Positions 7,214-16,367 are shown, numbered from the stretch's first letter. The stretch: DNA of 64,000 nt from Nocardia beijingensis NBRC 16342 (GCF_001612785.1 NZ_BDBC01000010.1:418233-482232); one strand, 5' to 3'. Notes: generated from the letters alone by a model not told the origin. Numbers and translations are program-made.

Positions 7214-9382
7214 ATGGCGCTGATCACGAGCGTCCCGCCGGGCGTCGAGGCCGACGAGCGACTCGTCGGCGCCCATCGCGCCCCGGCCGGACGGTCCTGG
7301 GCGGATCGCGTGTTCTTCGGGCCCGCGACCCAACCGCGGTGGGCACGCCCGGCGCTGCTCGCGCTGCTCGGCGCGACCGCGGTGCTGTATCTGTGGAATC
7401 TGACGGTGTCCGGTTGGGCGAACGAGTATTACGCCGCCGCGGCGCAGGCGGGCACGCAGAGCTGGAAGGCGCTGCTGTTCGGCGCGCACGACGCGGGCAA
7501 CGCGATCACGGTGGACAAGCCGCCCGCGGCACTGTGGGTGATGGGACTGTCGGGGCGGCTGTTCGGGTTCGGCTCGTGGTCGCTGCTGGCGCCGCAGGCG
7601 TTGATGGGCGTCGGCTCGGTGGCGCTGCTGTACGCCGCGGTGCGGCGGTGGAGCGGGCCCGGCGCCGGCCTGCTCGCGGGCGCTGCGTTGGCGGCGACGC
7701 CGGTCGCCGCGTTGATGTTCCGCTTCGACAACCCGGACGCGCTGCTGACACTGCTGCTGATCGCGGCGGCCTACTGCACGGTGCGGGCGATCGACTCGGA
7801 CGCCCCGCGCTGGCGCTCGGCCGGCACCGGCTGGCTCGCGCTGGCCGGTGTCGCCATCGGTTTCGCGTTCCTGACCAAGATGATGCAGGCGTTCCTGGTC
7901 CTGCCTGCGCTGGGGTTGGTGTTCCTGGTCGCGGGGGCGGGCGGATTCTGGTCGCGCATCGGCAAATTGATCACCGCGTGCGCGGCCATGGTGGTCGCGG
8001 GCGGCTGGTACGTGCTGCTGGTCGAGTTGTGGCCCGCTGATTCGCGCCCGTACATCGGCGGGTCGACCGACAACAGCCTGTGGGAACTGGCGCTCGGTTA
8101 CAACGGCATAGGCCGATTGCTCGGCGGCAGCGGCAATCCGAGTGGAGGAGGCTCGGGCGGCCCCGGCGGTGGCGGCATGGGCGGGGCGTTCGGCGGCGAG
8201 ACCGGACTGGCCCGGCTGTTCAGCGGCACCATGGCCACGGAGATCTCCTGGCTGCTTCCGGTCGCGCTGATCGGCTTGGCCGCCGGGCTCTGGCTGAGTG
8301 GCCGCGCACCGCGCACCGACCGCCTGCGGGCGGCGATGATCCTCTGGGGCGGCTGGCTGCTCGGCACCGGCCTGGTCTTCAGCTACATGAGCGGCATCAT
8401 CCACCCGTACTACACGGTGGCCCTCGCGCCCGGCGTCGCCGGTGTCGCCGCGATCGCGGTGACACAGCTGTGGCGACGGCGCGGGCACGTGGCGGCCAGG
8501 ATCACCTTGGCCCTGCTGTCGGCGGTCACCGGCGCCTGGGCCTTCGTTCTGCTGAACCGCACGCCGGACTGGCTGCCGTGGCTGCGCTGGACGGTGGTGG
8601 CGGCGACGGCGATCGCCGCCCTGGCGCTGCTGCTCGGCGCGCACCGGTCCCGCCGGATCGCCGTCGTCGTCGCGGCCACCGCATTGCTCGCCGGATTCGC
8701 CGGGTCGGCGGCGTACGCGGTCGAAACGGTCACGCACGCGCACAGCGGCGGCATCCCCGCCTCCGGACCCGCGCAGACCGGGTCGATGGGCGGGCCTGGT
8801 GGACCCGGTCGGGGCGCGGGAGCCGACGACGGTCGCACCCAGGCCGCAGACGGAGCGTCCGGGACCGGCCAGTCGACCGGAGACGGAGCTACCACCGGCA
8901 CCGGCCAAGCGCCCGGCGACGCGGCCCCCACCGGCACCAGCCAAGCGCCCGGCGACGCGGCTGCCACCGGCCTGCCGACCGGCGACAGGGTTGCCGCAGG
9001 CGGCGCTCCCGGCGGCGGTGGGCCGGGCGGCAGCGCCGACAACGCCGAGCTGGACGCCCTGCTGGCCGACACCGACAGCCGGTGGTCGGCGGCGAGCATC
9101 GGCTCCGGCACCGCCTCCAGCCTGGAACTGCGCACCGGCACGTCGGTGATCGCGATCGGCGGCTTCAGCGGAAGCGACGACGCGCCGACGCTGGCCCAGT
9201 TCCAGCACTACGTGGCGAACGGGGAGGTGCACTACTTCATCGCCCAAGGTCAGGGCATGCGGCCCGGCTCCGGTGGCGAGAAGTCGGCCGCGGACCAGAT
9301 CACCGAGTGGGTGAAGGCCAACTACACCGCGAAAACAGTCGGCGGCGTCACGGTCTACGACCTGACCGCACCCACCAGCTGA
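7214..9382 (+). CDS. GT39/ArnT-like membrane glycosyltransferase
   Basis: 722 residues with about ten hydrophobic segments. The luminal motif WANEYYAAAAQAGTQSW with ITVDKPPAALW is typical of actinobacterial GT39-type proteins that use polyprenyl-phosphate sugars. A Gly/Ser-rich loop (about residues 310-325) and a long Gly/Pro/Thr-rich low-complexity stretch (about 515-605) precede a conserved C-terminal extracytoplasmic domain. The low-complexity part includes three 12-residue repeats. ATG 7214 has GGAAGG upstream. Likely modifies cell-envelope glycans or proteins; acceptor unknown. Confidence 0.87.
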   Translation: MALITSVPPGVEADERLVGAHRAPAGRSWADRVFFGPATQPRWARPALLALLGATAVLYLWNLTVSGWANEYYAAAAQAGTQSWKALLFGAHDAGNAITVDKPPAALWVMGLSGRLFGFGSWSLLAPQALMGVGSVALLYAAVRRWSGPGAGLLAGAALAATPVAALMFRFDNPDALLTLLLIAAAYCTVRAIDSDAPRWRSAGTGWLALAGVAIGFAFLTKMMQAFLVLPALGLVFLVAGAGGFWSRIGKLITACAAMVVAGGWYVLLVELWPADSRPYIGGSTDNSLWELALGYNGIGRLLGGSGNPSGGGSGGPGGGGMGGAFGGETGLARLFSGTMATEISWLLPVALIGLAAGLWLSGRAPRTDRLRAAMILWGGWLLGTGLVFSYMSGIIHPYYTVALAPGVAGVAAIAVTQLWRRRGHVAARITLALLSAVTGAWAFVLLNRTPDWLPWLRWTVVAATAIAALALLLGAHRSRRIAVVVAATALLAGFAGSAAYAVETVTHAHSGGIPASGPAQTGSMGGPGGPGRGAGADDGRTQAADGASGTGQSTGDGATTGTGQAPGDAAPTGTSQAPGDAAATGLPTGDRVAAGGAPGGGGPGGSADNAELDALLADTDSRWSAASIGSGTASSLELRTGTSVIAIGGFSGSDDAPTLAQFQHYVANGEVHYFIAQGQGMRPGSGGEKSAADQITEWVKANYTAKTVGGVTVYDLTAPTS
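8861..8968 (+). repeat. Three 36-bp tandem repeats inside the GT39 gene
   Basis: Three in-frame 36-bp units encode GTGQSTGDGATT, GTGQAPGDAAPT and GTSQAPGDAAAT (residues 550-585). Copies two and three are nearly identical. The array lies in the disordered linker ahead of the C-terminal domain and may vary in copy number between strains. Confidence 0.85.
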
Positions 9383-9394
9383 CGATTCGGTCCG

Positions 9395-9428
9395 CGATAT
9401 CGCCGCGTCCCACGACGCGGCGATATCG
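9395..9428 (+). terminator. Hairpin terminator after the GT39 gene
   Basis: A perfect 15-bp stem (CGATATCGCCGCGTC and its complement) with a 4-base loop lies 13 bp past the stop codon. No T-run follows, which is common in high-GC actinobacteria. Confidence 0.75.
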
Positions 9429-10072
9429 TGTCCCGCGGGTTCGAGGACCGCGCGGCATCACTGTCCACGGCCACCCGGCAATGCCGCTGGTAGCAATGTC
9501 GGCACACCGCTTTCCGCGGCCGGGCCTGCGACGCCGACCTCGATCGACCGGGCGGCCGGGAGCAACGCGCCCGCCTCGCCGGTCCCCTACCGGCTTTCCG
9601 ACCTCGGCGCCAGCAAGCTCCATCACCAGAGGCAATCGGGCGGATGACCGGGAACCGCGACATCGGTGGTTCGGTGTGGACGCAGCCGGCCGCCGCGGTG
9701 TCGTGACCGGCCGCGCCGAGTAGTCCGATCGCCGTGGAAGAACGTCCTGCCGGTGCGCAGCAATCGACTCGGCCGAGCGCACCGGGCTCAGGCAGATCCG
9801 GCGACACCCGGTTCGGCTCCGGACAGCCGCCCTGTGATCTGCCGCCCTGGGTGAAGCATCGGCATCCGCCAGTGCATCCGCTGTGCGGTCGGTGACCGAG
9901 CCGTTCAGACGAAACACCCGCTCGGCGCGCGCGGCCGGGTCTCGCCTCATGGGGGCTAGGGGTAGCGTTCGCGAGCCACGGTGCCCACGCACGTCTGCGG
10001 TCGATCCCCGTTCACAGGAAACGTCCAGCTTGCTCGCAGGTTGCTCAGCGCTTGCGGCGGAACCATGGGTGC
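9429..10072. other. Intergenic stretch without a supported gene
   Basis: Open frames exist on both strands here, but they are Arg/Pro/Ser-rich shadows without ribosome sites or recognisable domains. The last part presumably holds the promoter of the two-component operon; I cannot pick it out with confidence. Confidence 0.5.
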
Positions 10073-10789
10073 ATGACCGGCACCCGACCCGAGGCCCGCG
10101 TCCTCATCGTGGACGACGAACCCATGATCATCGAACTGCTCGCCGTGAGCCTGCGGTTCCAGGGCTTCGAGGTGGCCACGGCGCTCAGCGGGACCGAGGC
10201 GCTGGACCGGGTGCGCACCTTCCGGCCGGACGCGCTCATCCTCGACGTGATGATGCCCGGCATGGACGGGTTCGGGATGCTGCGGCGGCTGCGCGCCGAC
10301 GGGGTGAGCGCCCCCGTGCTGTTCCTGACCGCGCGCGACGACGTCGACGACAAACTCACCGGCCTCACCCTCGGCGCCGACGACTACGTGACCAAGCCGT
10401 TCAGCCTGGAGGAAGTCATCGCCCGGCTCCGAGTCATCCTGCGCCGCAGTGGAATACAGTCCGTCCAGGAGAGCGCCAACCGGATCACGGTCGGCGACCT
10501 GGTGCTCGACGACGACAGCCACGAGGTGTGGAAGGCGGGCGCGCCGGTGTCGCTGTCGCCGACCGAGTTCACCCTGCTGCGGTATTTCATGGTCAACGCG
10601 GGCAAGGTGCTGAGCAAGCCGAAGATCCTCGATCACGTCTGGCGCTACGACTTCGGCGGCGACGCCGGCGTGGTCGAGTCGTACGTGTCGTACCTGCGGC
10701 GCAAGATCGACACCACCGAACCCAAGCTGCTGCACACGCTGCGCGGCGTCGGCTACGTGCTGCGCGAACCGCAGGTGAGCCGGACGTGA
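10073..10789 (+). CDS. OmpR-family response regulator
   Basis: 238 residues from ATG 10073. The receiver domain has the acidic pocket VDDEP, the phosphoacceptor Asp in LILDVMMPGMDGFG, a Thr in FLTARDD and a Lys in VTKPF. The C-terminal winged helix ends LLHTLRGVGYVLREP. Its stop overlaps the GTG start of the partner kinase (GTGA), so the pair is co-translated. Target genes are not evident from the window. Confidence 0.93.
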   Translation: MTGTRPEARVLIVDDEPMIIELLAVSLRFQGFEVATALSGTEALDRVRTFRPDALILDVMMPGMDGFGMLRRLRADGVSAPVLFLTARDDVDDKLTGLTLGADDYVTKPFSLEEVIARLRVILRRSGIQSVQESANRITVGDLVLDDDSHEVWKAGAPVSLSPTEFTLLRYFMVNAGKVLSKPKILDHVWRYDFGGDAGVVESYVSYLRRKIDTTEPKLLHTLRGVGYVLREPQVSRT

Positions 10790-12321
10790 GCGTGCGGGAG
10801 CGCCTCGCGCGGCGGATCTCGGCGGTCCCGCTGCGCATCGGGCTGGTGATCGTGCTGCTGCTGCTGACGGCGGCGGCGTTGTTCGCGTCGGGCGCGGCGG
10901 TGACCTCGGCGCTGAGCCGGTCGCTCACCCAGCGCACCGACGAGCAACTCTACGACGCGGCACGGTCCTGGGCGCAGCCGCGCCCGATGCGGCAGGTGAC
11001 GACCGATGACGGTCGCACGCAATGGGTTCCGGCCGATCTCCCGGCCGTGCCGGTGCAGCCGAGGTCGCCGGGCGAGCAGCCGCGCCGCTTCTTCGAACTG
11101 CGCACGGGAGCCGACGGGCAGGTGTACCAGGAACTGCCGGGTGCCAACAACGCCGCGGGCGCGCCGGACCTCGACGACGCGAACGCCCGCACACCGCGCA
11201 CGGTGGACTCCGCCGACGGCTCCTCCGTGCGCTGGCGCGTACTGACCACCACCAACCAGTACGGTTCGACCACCATCGGCCTGCCGCTGACCGACAACCA
11301 GGAGACGGTCTCGCGGCTGATCTTCTTCGAGATCGGCACGGGAGCCGCGGCGCTGCTGGCCCTCGGCGCCGTCGGCTACCTGGTCATCCGGCGCAGCCTG
11401 CGGCCCCTGCGCGAGGTGGAGCAGACCGCGGCGGCGATCGCGGGCGGGGACCTGCACCGGCGGGTGCCGGTGCGCGGCGTCGACACCGAGGTCGATCATC
11501 TCGCGCGGTCGTTGAACGAGATGCTCGCGCAGATCCAGCACGGCGTGGCCGCGACCGAGGCCTCGGAGGAGGCGGCCCGCCGATCGGAGGCGCGGATGCG
11601 CCGCTTCGTCGCGGACGCGAGCCACGAACTGCGCACGCCGCTGACCACGATCCGCGGTTTCGCCGAGCTGTACCGCCAAGGCGCGAGCAGCGACGCGGGA
11701 ATGGTGGTCGGCCGGATCGAGGCCGAGGCCGAGCGCATGGGTTTGCTGGTCGAAGACCTGCTGTTGCTGGCGCGACTGGACGAGAAACGCCCGCTGGAAC
11801 GCACGCCCGTCGACCTGCTCGCACTCGCGGGTGACGCCGTGCACAACGCCAGGGCCATCGCGGCCCGTCAGAAACCCTCGCCCGACGCCCCGGATCGTCC
11901 GATCACGCTGACGCTCGGCGACGGCGAGGGAACCATGGACGTCGTCGGCGACGAGGCCCGCCTGCGCCAGGTGCTGAGCAACCTGATCGGCAACGCCCTC
12001 GCCCATACTCCGCGGGAAACGCCGATCACGGTGCGGCTCACCGCCGCGCCCGATCGCGTGCGCATCGACGTGATCGACGCGGGCCCCGGCCTGTCCTCCG
12101 ACGCGGCGGCCCGGGTGTTCGAACGCTTCTATCGCGCGGACGCCTCGCGCACCCGCACCAGCGGCGGCACCGGCCTCGGCCTGTCCATCGTCCAGGCCCT
12201 GGTGAACGCGCACGGCGGACGGGTGTCGGTCGACAGCGAACCGGGACGCGGGGCGACCTTCACCGTGGTGCTGCCTCGGGAGCCCGCCGACACCTCGGGT
12301 GAACGGATGCCATCGCGGTAG
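10786..12321 (+). CDS. Sensor histidine kinase, partner of the OmpR-type regulator
   Basis: 511 residues from GTG 10786. The order is: a membrane segment (about residues 17-38), an extracytoplasmic sensor region of about 145 residues rich in Gln/Arg/Pro, a second membrane segment (about 185-205), HAMP, HisKA with the phospho-His in ADASHELRTPLTT, and HATPase with GTGLGLSIV. The architecture is that of mycobacterial TrcS/TcrY-type kinases. The signal is unknown. A Pro-Arg-rich tail follows the ATPase domain. Confidence 0.92.
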   Translation: MSVRERLARRISAVPLRIGLVIVLLLLTAAALFASGAAVTSALSRSLTQRTDEQLYDAARSWAQPRPMRQVTTDDGRTQWVPADLPAVPVQPRSPGEQPRRFFELRTGADGQVYQELPGANNAAGAPDLDDANARTPRTVDSADGSSVRWRVLTTTNQYGSTTIGLPLTDNQETVSRLIFFEIGTGAAALLALGAVGYLVIRRSLRPLREVEQTAAAIAGGDLHRRVPVRGVDTEVDHLARSLNEMLAQIQHGVAATEASEEAARRSEARMRRFVADASHELRTPLTTIRGFAELYRQGASSDAGMVVGRIEAEAERMGLLVEDLLLLARLDEKRPLERTPVDLLALAGDAVHNARAIAARQKPSPDAPDRPITLTLGDGEGTMDVVGDEARLRQVLSNLIGNALAHTPRETPITVRLTAAPDRVRIDVIDAGPGLSSDAAARVFERFYRADASRTRTSGGTGLGLSIVQALVNAHGGRVSVDSEPGRGATFTVVLPREPADTSGERMPSR

Positions 12322-12717
12322 GTCGGGGTTCCCGCCGAAGTCCACCGCCGAGGCCGGCCCGGCGGCGCGGTCGAGGACCGGTCGGCTTCCTGTCAGCCCA
12401 CCGACAGCCGCAGGCGTGGTCCATCGGTACCCGGGAACGCGCAGGTCGACCGCAGGGAGGCACAGGTCCGCCGGGAAACGCCCCGCCCCCGCAGAACGAG
12501 CCGGTCCACCGCGGGAACGCGCAGCCCACCGCAGAACGAGCCGGTCCACCGCGATCCGCCGACGATCGTGCGGCTGGGATCGGTGACCGCCCACGACCTG
12601 CGGTGTCGAATCGGCCCGCGCCAAGGGGCCTTTTCGATACCGCGTGCGTAGCGAGGTGGGTCACGGGTGGTCTCGGCACACAGGTCGGCTCATCATGAAC
12701 CTCCGAACGCGAACCGC
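12322..12717. repeat. Gene-free stretch with imperfect direct repeats
   Basis: No convincing coding sequence. It contains a 23-bp exact direct repeat (begins GCAGAACGAGCCGGTCCACC) at 12491-12513 and 12531-12553, i.e. a 40-bp period, with looser copies of GGGAACGCGCAG nearby at about 12433 and 12513. Too few and too uneven to be a CRISPR array; probably a small degenerate tandem repeat. Confidence 0.7.
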
Positions 12718-13518
12718 TCAGCGGGAGGCGGTCCGGAAGATGTCGTCGAGCGGAGGGCCCGAGGTCAGGGTGGCTCCTTCTTCGGCGTACCACTCCCAGC
12801 GCATGACGCGGGCCAACACCGGAGTCGGCATGCGCAGCAGCACCTTCGCGATGGACGCGAAGCGGCTGGAGCCCTCGATGATCGACCGGTGGGCGGCCAG
12901 GGCGGTCTTGCGGCGGGCGGCATGGGCGGAGACGTCGATGCGATGGGTGATCGCCGAACGCGGACTGTACAGCGAGTGCAGAACCGACGGATCGTAGCCG
13001 AAAGGAAGGCCCAGCCGCGTCAGTGCACGCGCGAGGCGGGTGTAGCCGTCGCGGGGCAGGGTGGCGTCCAGAACGCGCGTCACCCCGGCCAGTTCGGCCG
13101 CGCGCTTGCCCACCTCGTGCACGCGCACGTGGTCGCGATGCCCGTACCCGCCGTTGCGGTCGTAGCTGAGCAGGATCTCCGCGTTCTCCTCGCGCAGGAT
13201 CGCGGCCAGACGCCGCGCCGCGTCCTCGGGGTCGGCGCGGGCGAAACGTGTGCGGTCCGGCGGGTCGGCGTACAGCACCGCGCCGTGCCCGCTGTCGGCG
13301 TAGCCGAGGTGCGCCACGCGGTGCACGCCGAGGGCGGCCGCGCTCGCTTCCAGTTCCCCGAGCCGCAGCGCCTTCCGGCCGTCCAGATCGGCCATGTGGC
13401 CGTCGGTGGCCACCACGATGACGGTGCGGTGTCCGGCGGCGGACAGCTCGGCCAGCGTCCCTCCGGTCAGCAGCGTCTCGTCGTCGGGGTGCGCGTGGAA
13501 TGCCACAACGGTCGCCAT
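12718..13518 (-). CDS. PIG-L family deacetylase
   Basis: 266 residues from ATG 13518. The zinc motif AHPDDE (residues 9-14), an Asp-rich ATDGH and the later HRDHVRVHE histidines mark the MshB/PIG-L/LmbE N-acetyl-sugar deacetylase family. Members include MshB and mycothiol-conjugate amidase Mca, but the C-terminal half here differs from both, so the substrate is unassigned. The in-frame ATG further upstream (13590) lies inside the neighbouring gene and is unlikely. Confidence 0.85.
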   Translation of the reverse strand: MATVVAFHAHPDDETLLTGGTLAELSAAGHRTVIVVATDGHMADLDGRKALRLGELEASAAALGVHRVAHLGYADSGHGAVLYADPPDRTRFARADPEDAARRLAAILREENAEILLSYDRNGGYGHRDHVRVHEVGKRAAELAGVTRVLDATLPRDGYTRLARALTRLGLPFGYDPSVLHSLYSPRSAITHRIDVSAHAARRKTALAAHRSIIEGSSRFASIAKVLLRMPTPVLARVMRWEWYAEEGATLTSGPPLDDIFRTASR

Positions 13519-13540
13519 CGCCCCAGTGTGCCAAAGACAT

Positions 13541-13936
13541 TCACGACAGGTCCTTGGCCAGCCGGGTCGCGCCGACGAGCATGTACCCACCGGTCAGGGT
13601 CACCAGCGCGACCGCGGTGGGCCGGGGGACGTCGCCGCGCACCAGGCGCACGCCGCCGTGCGTCGTGTCGAGGATGTCCACCAGCAACGCCAGGCGCTGC
13701 CAACGCGGCAGCTCCTCGGCGGGCGCGGTCAGATATCCGAGGCCGAGCGCGATCGCCCGCGCGCCGAAGATCCGGGTCATGTAGTCGAGTTCGGGCGTCG
13801 GCCGGACGCCGAGCGCCTTGCTCAGCGTCCGCGGGGCCACGAGCGCGGCCGAGCCGAGCACGACCCGTCCGAGCGCAAGGCCGCGCAGCGCACCCGCCAG
13901 CGCGGAACGTTGTCGCCGCATGCTGTTCGTCACCAT
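13541..13936 (-). CDS. Small conserved membrane-associated hypothetical protein
   Basis: 131 residues from ATG 13936 (ATG 13957 is also in frame). Hydrophobic helices around ALRGLALGRVVLGSAALVA, FGARAIALGLGYLTA and AVALVTLTGGYMLVGA suggest three to four membrane or amphipathic helices, in the style of DUF4267 proteins. It ends 22 bp before the deacetylase start and may be co-transcribed with it. A perfect palindrome sits upstream. Confidence 0.6.
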   Translation of the reverse strand: MVTNSMRRQRSALAGALRGLALGRVVLGSAALVAPRTLSKALGVRPTPELDYMTRIFGARAIALGLGYLTAPAEELPRWQRLALLVDILDTTHGGVRLVRGDVPRPTAVALVTLTGGYMLVGATRLAKDLS

Positions 13937-13964
13937 GCTCCCGAGCCTGGCCCACAACGCCGAT

Positions 13965-13995
13965 CAGGTCGATTACCTGCGAGGTAATCGACCTG
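13965..13995. promoter_or_regulatory. Perfect 14-bp inverted repeat (operator or terminator)
   Basis: CAGGTCGATTACCT and its exact complement flank the trinucleotide GCG. It lies 29 bp upstream of the membrane-protein start and 20 bp downstream of the 68-residue gene, both on the minus strand. The core GATTACCTGCGAGGTAATC looks like a TetR-family operator; without a T-run it is less like a terminator. Confidence 0.55.
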
Positions 13996-14015
13996 ACCGC
14001 GGCGTGTCGACGGAC

Positions 14016-14222
14016 TCAGGGCAGCGGGATCCACTGGTTGAGGAACCAGAATCCGTGCGGGCTCGGCTGCGGGTCCTGGTGGTGCTGCTCGGGAACCGGT
14101 CCGTGGTCGCGGTCGTCGTGGCCGGGATCCGCGCTCGCGACGCCCGCGCCGACGCCGACCGCCGCCAGAGCGATGCCTCCGACCGCCGCGGCCTTCGCTA
14201 CCTTCGACTTCAACGCCTTCAT
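14016..14222 (-). CDS. Small secreted hypothetical protein
   Basis: 68 residues. It has a clear Sec signal peptide: KALKSKVAKAAAVG, a hydrophobic core ALAAVGVGAG and a cleavage site after VASA (about residue 31). The mature peptide of about 37 residues is rich in His, Asp and Pro (DPGHDDRDH, EQHHQDP) and ends FLNQWIPLP. Such His/Asp-rich secreted peptides occur in Nocardia with no known role; metal binding is a guess. AGGAGAACG precedes the start. Confidence 0.7.
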   Translation of the reverse strand: MKALKSKVAKAAAVGGIALAAVGVGAGVASADPGHDDRDHGPVPEQHHQDPQPSPHGFWFLNQWIPLP

Positions 14223-14487
14223 ACTCGTTCTCCTCGGTCTTCGCCCCGCGGGCCGCCGGCCGGACTTCGACCGTGCAACCGATCCTCGGGGCGGGATCTC
14301 GAGCGAGCCCGGTAATGCGCCGGGAAGTAGCTGACAACCGGATCCATATCTCCAGCGACTTCACAGCATCGAAAGAGCCGCCGGGCCGGATCCGGACGCG
14401 ATGATGATTCCGAACACCGACCCGGCCGTCGGCGCGCTCGCCACGGCCTACCCTGAGTTCTTCGGCCAGCCACCTGAGAGGACACCC

Positions 14488-15465
14488 GTGAAACTTCTCG
14501 TCACCGGCGGCGCCGGCTACATCGGCGGCGTCGTCGCGCACCAACTCGTCGAAGCGGGCCATGAAGTGGAGATTCTCGACGACCTGTCCACCGGCTTCGC
14601 GTCGAACCTCCCGCCGCGCGTGACGTTCCACGAACTGCCGATCCACCGCGTCGCCGACGTGCTAACCCCGTCGGCAGGCTTCGAGGGCGTGCTGCATTTC
14701 GCCGCCAAGATCGAAGTCGCCGAATCGGTCGCGAACCCGGAGAAGTACTGGTGGAACAATATCGAAGGATCGCTCGCACTGTTGCGCGCCGTTCGCTGCG
14801 CCGGCACCCCTCGCCTGATCTTCTCCAGCACGGGGTCGATGTACACCGGTGACGGCAGCACGCCTTTCGACGAGAACGCCGAAGTGCGTCCGGCCAACCC
14901 CTACGCGGCGACCAAGGCGACGGTGGACATGATGATCGCGGGCGAATGCGGCGCGAGCGAACTCGGCGCGGCGTCGCTGCGGTACTTCAACGCCTCCGGC
15001 GCCGTCGTCACCCGGGACGCGCGGCTGGGCGAGCGGCACGAGCCGGAGTCGCATCTCATCCCGATCCTGCTGCAAGCCGCTGCCGGGCAACGTGATTCGT
15101 TCACCCTCTACGGCACCGACTACCCGACGCCGGACGGCACCTGCATCCGTGACTATGTGCACGTGGCCGATCTGGCCGCCGCGCATCTGCTGGCGCTGGA
15201 GGCCATCCGCCCCGGCGAGTACGAGGTGTACAACCTCGGCAACGGCAGCGGCTACTCCAACCGGCAGGTGCTCGATACGGTTCGCGAAGTCACCGGACGC
15301 GATTTCCCGGTGCACTTCGGCCAGCGCAGGCCGGGCGACCCGGCCGTCTGCGTGGCCGCGAGCGGCAAGGCGGGCGCTCGGCTCGGCTGGAAGCCACAGC
15401 GTCCCGACCTGGCCGACATCGTCTCCGACGCATGGGACTTCCACCGCTCGGTCCACGGCGGCTGA
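14488..15465 (+). CDS. galE: UDP-glucose 4-epimerase
   Basis: 325 residues from GTG 14488, with GAGAGGA upstream. The Rossmann motif TGGAGYIGG, a catalytic Ser/Tyr/Lys set (FSSTGSMY, YAATK) and GDYVHVADLA-type sequence near the C-terminus (RDYVHVADLAAAHL) identify GalE-type extended SDRs. It interconverts UDP-glucose and UDP-galactose, needed for arabinogalactan and other envelope glycans. It stands alone; ATG 14401 is in frame but lacks a ribosome site and precedes the conserved N-terminus by 29 residues. Confidence 0.9.
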   Translation: MKLLVTGGAGYIGGVVAHQLVEAGHEVEILDDLSTGFASNLPPRVTFHELPIHRVADVLTPSAGFEGVLHFAAKIEVAESVANPEKYWWNNIEGSLALLRAVRCAGTPRLIFSSTGSMYTGDGSTPFDENAEVRPANPYAATKATVDMMIAGECGASELGAASLRYFNASGAVVTRDARLGERHEPESHLIPILLQAAAGQRDSFTLYGTDYPTPDGTCIRDYVHVADLAAAHLLALEAIRPGEYEVYNLGNGSGYSNRQVLDTVREVTGRDFPVHFGQRRPGDPAVCVAASGKAGARLGWKPQRPDLADIVSDAWDFHRSVHGG

Positions 15466-15503
15466 TCGATGCTCCGGCGGCGAGCCAGGCAAGCACGGGT
15501 CGC

Positions 15504-15584
15504 TCAGAGAATGAGCAGGATGAGCGCCTTCTGCAAGGTGTCCACGATGCGGCCGATGGTGATCGCGATTTCGACGGTGCCCAT
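15504..15584 (-). CDS. 26-residue hydrophobic peptide gene
   Basis: ATG 15584 to TGA 15504-15506, preceded at 7 bp by AGGAAAGGGG. The product (MGTVEIAITI...LILLIL) is amphipathic in its first half and strongly hydrophobic at the C-terminus. It lies alone in the 334-bp gap between galE and a hypothetical gene, antisense to both. The ribosome site and the resemblance in size and start (M-x-T-V) to the peptide gene at 35,886 support it being real. Function unknown. Confidence 0.5.
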   Translation of the reverse strand: MGTVEIAITIGRIVDTLQKALILLIL

Positions 15585-15799
15585 GACAGGCCCCTTTCCT
15601 CGGGCGAAGCAAATCCTCGACACATCAATTCAAACTCGCCCGAACTGGATTCGCCAAGCTCACGCCGCAACGCTTGCGGTCCAGGAGGGTTGATCCGCAC
15701 CGGCCTGGTCTTCGAATCATCTGTGTCGCGGTACCGGTCGCGACCGTGCGGGCGATCATCGCCGCGCGCAGACCTTTCGATCCACCGTCAGGAGCACCT

Positions 15800-16357
15800 G
15801 TGACGTTGTCGCAACCGTTGGCCCGGAAACACTCCGATGACTGCGCTCGGCGGGCGGCGAGCACGGTCGGGCAAGCCGCGGCGATCCTCGGCATGCTCCA
15901 TCTCGTGCCCGCCGATCACGCCGCGGTGCACGCCCAGCTGGCGGCACTCGCCGAGGACGGCACGTGCGAGCCGGACTGCGACCTCACCCGCGCCATGCGG
16001 GCCGTCGTCGTCCATCTCGGAAGGACAGCCGAGCTCGCGCACCGCCACCGCGTAACAGCGCTCGCGGACGAACTCGCCGAGCTCATCGGCATCGTCGAGG
16101 AATGCGGCCGGAACACGGCCCGAACGTTCGCGGCACCGTTGAATTCCTTTGGCGCGGAATACTACCGCGCCGAGATCGCGCGGCTCGCCCACGACGCCGA
16201 CGACGCGTCCCGCCGCTGGTTCGCACGGTGGTACTTCGACACCGACGATCCGGCGACGGTGGAAGGGATGCGCCGCGTGGGCGACGAACTGGAAAACGTC
16301 GTGCGAGCCTTCGAGTCGGTCGCCGACGCCGTGCGGCCGAGTACGCAGCGAAGGTGA
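15800..16357 (+). CDS. Hypothetical protein
   Basis: 185 residues from GTG 15800, chosen because AGGAGCACCT precedes it; the frame is open upstream to 15674. It is Ala/His/Glu-rich and probably helical, with AVHAQLAALAEDGTCEPDCDLTRAMRA and a Trp-rich stretch SRRWFARWYF. No signal peptide or membrane segment. I do not recognise the family. It converges on the photolyase gene with 10 bp between the stops. Confidence 0.65.
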   Translation: MTLSQPLARKHSDDCARRAASTVGQAAAILGMLHLVPADHAAVHAQLAALAEDGTCEPDCDLTRAMRAVVVHLGRTAELAHRHRVTALADELAELIGIVEECGRNTARTFAAPLNSFGAEYYRAEIARLAHDADDASRRWFARWYFDTDDPATVEGMRRVGDELENVVRAFESVADAVRPSTQRR

Positions 16358-16367
16358 GCGGGAGCGG

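Noticed and set aside
7076..9247. Long minus-strand frame of 723 codons
   Set aside because: It is antisense to the GT39 gene, is Gln/Arg/Gly-rich with no domain, and results from high GC at third positions of the real gene.
9348..9992. 214-codon minus-strand frame in the gap after the GT39 gene
   Set aside because: Arg/Ala/Pro-rich, no ribosome site, covers the terminator hairpin; no domain.
12491..12553. Possible CRISPR array
   Set aside because: Only two exact 23-bp units with a 17-bp spacer and no cas genes; a simple tandem repeat explains it.
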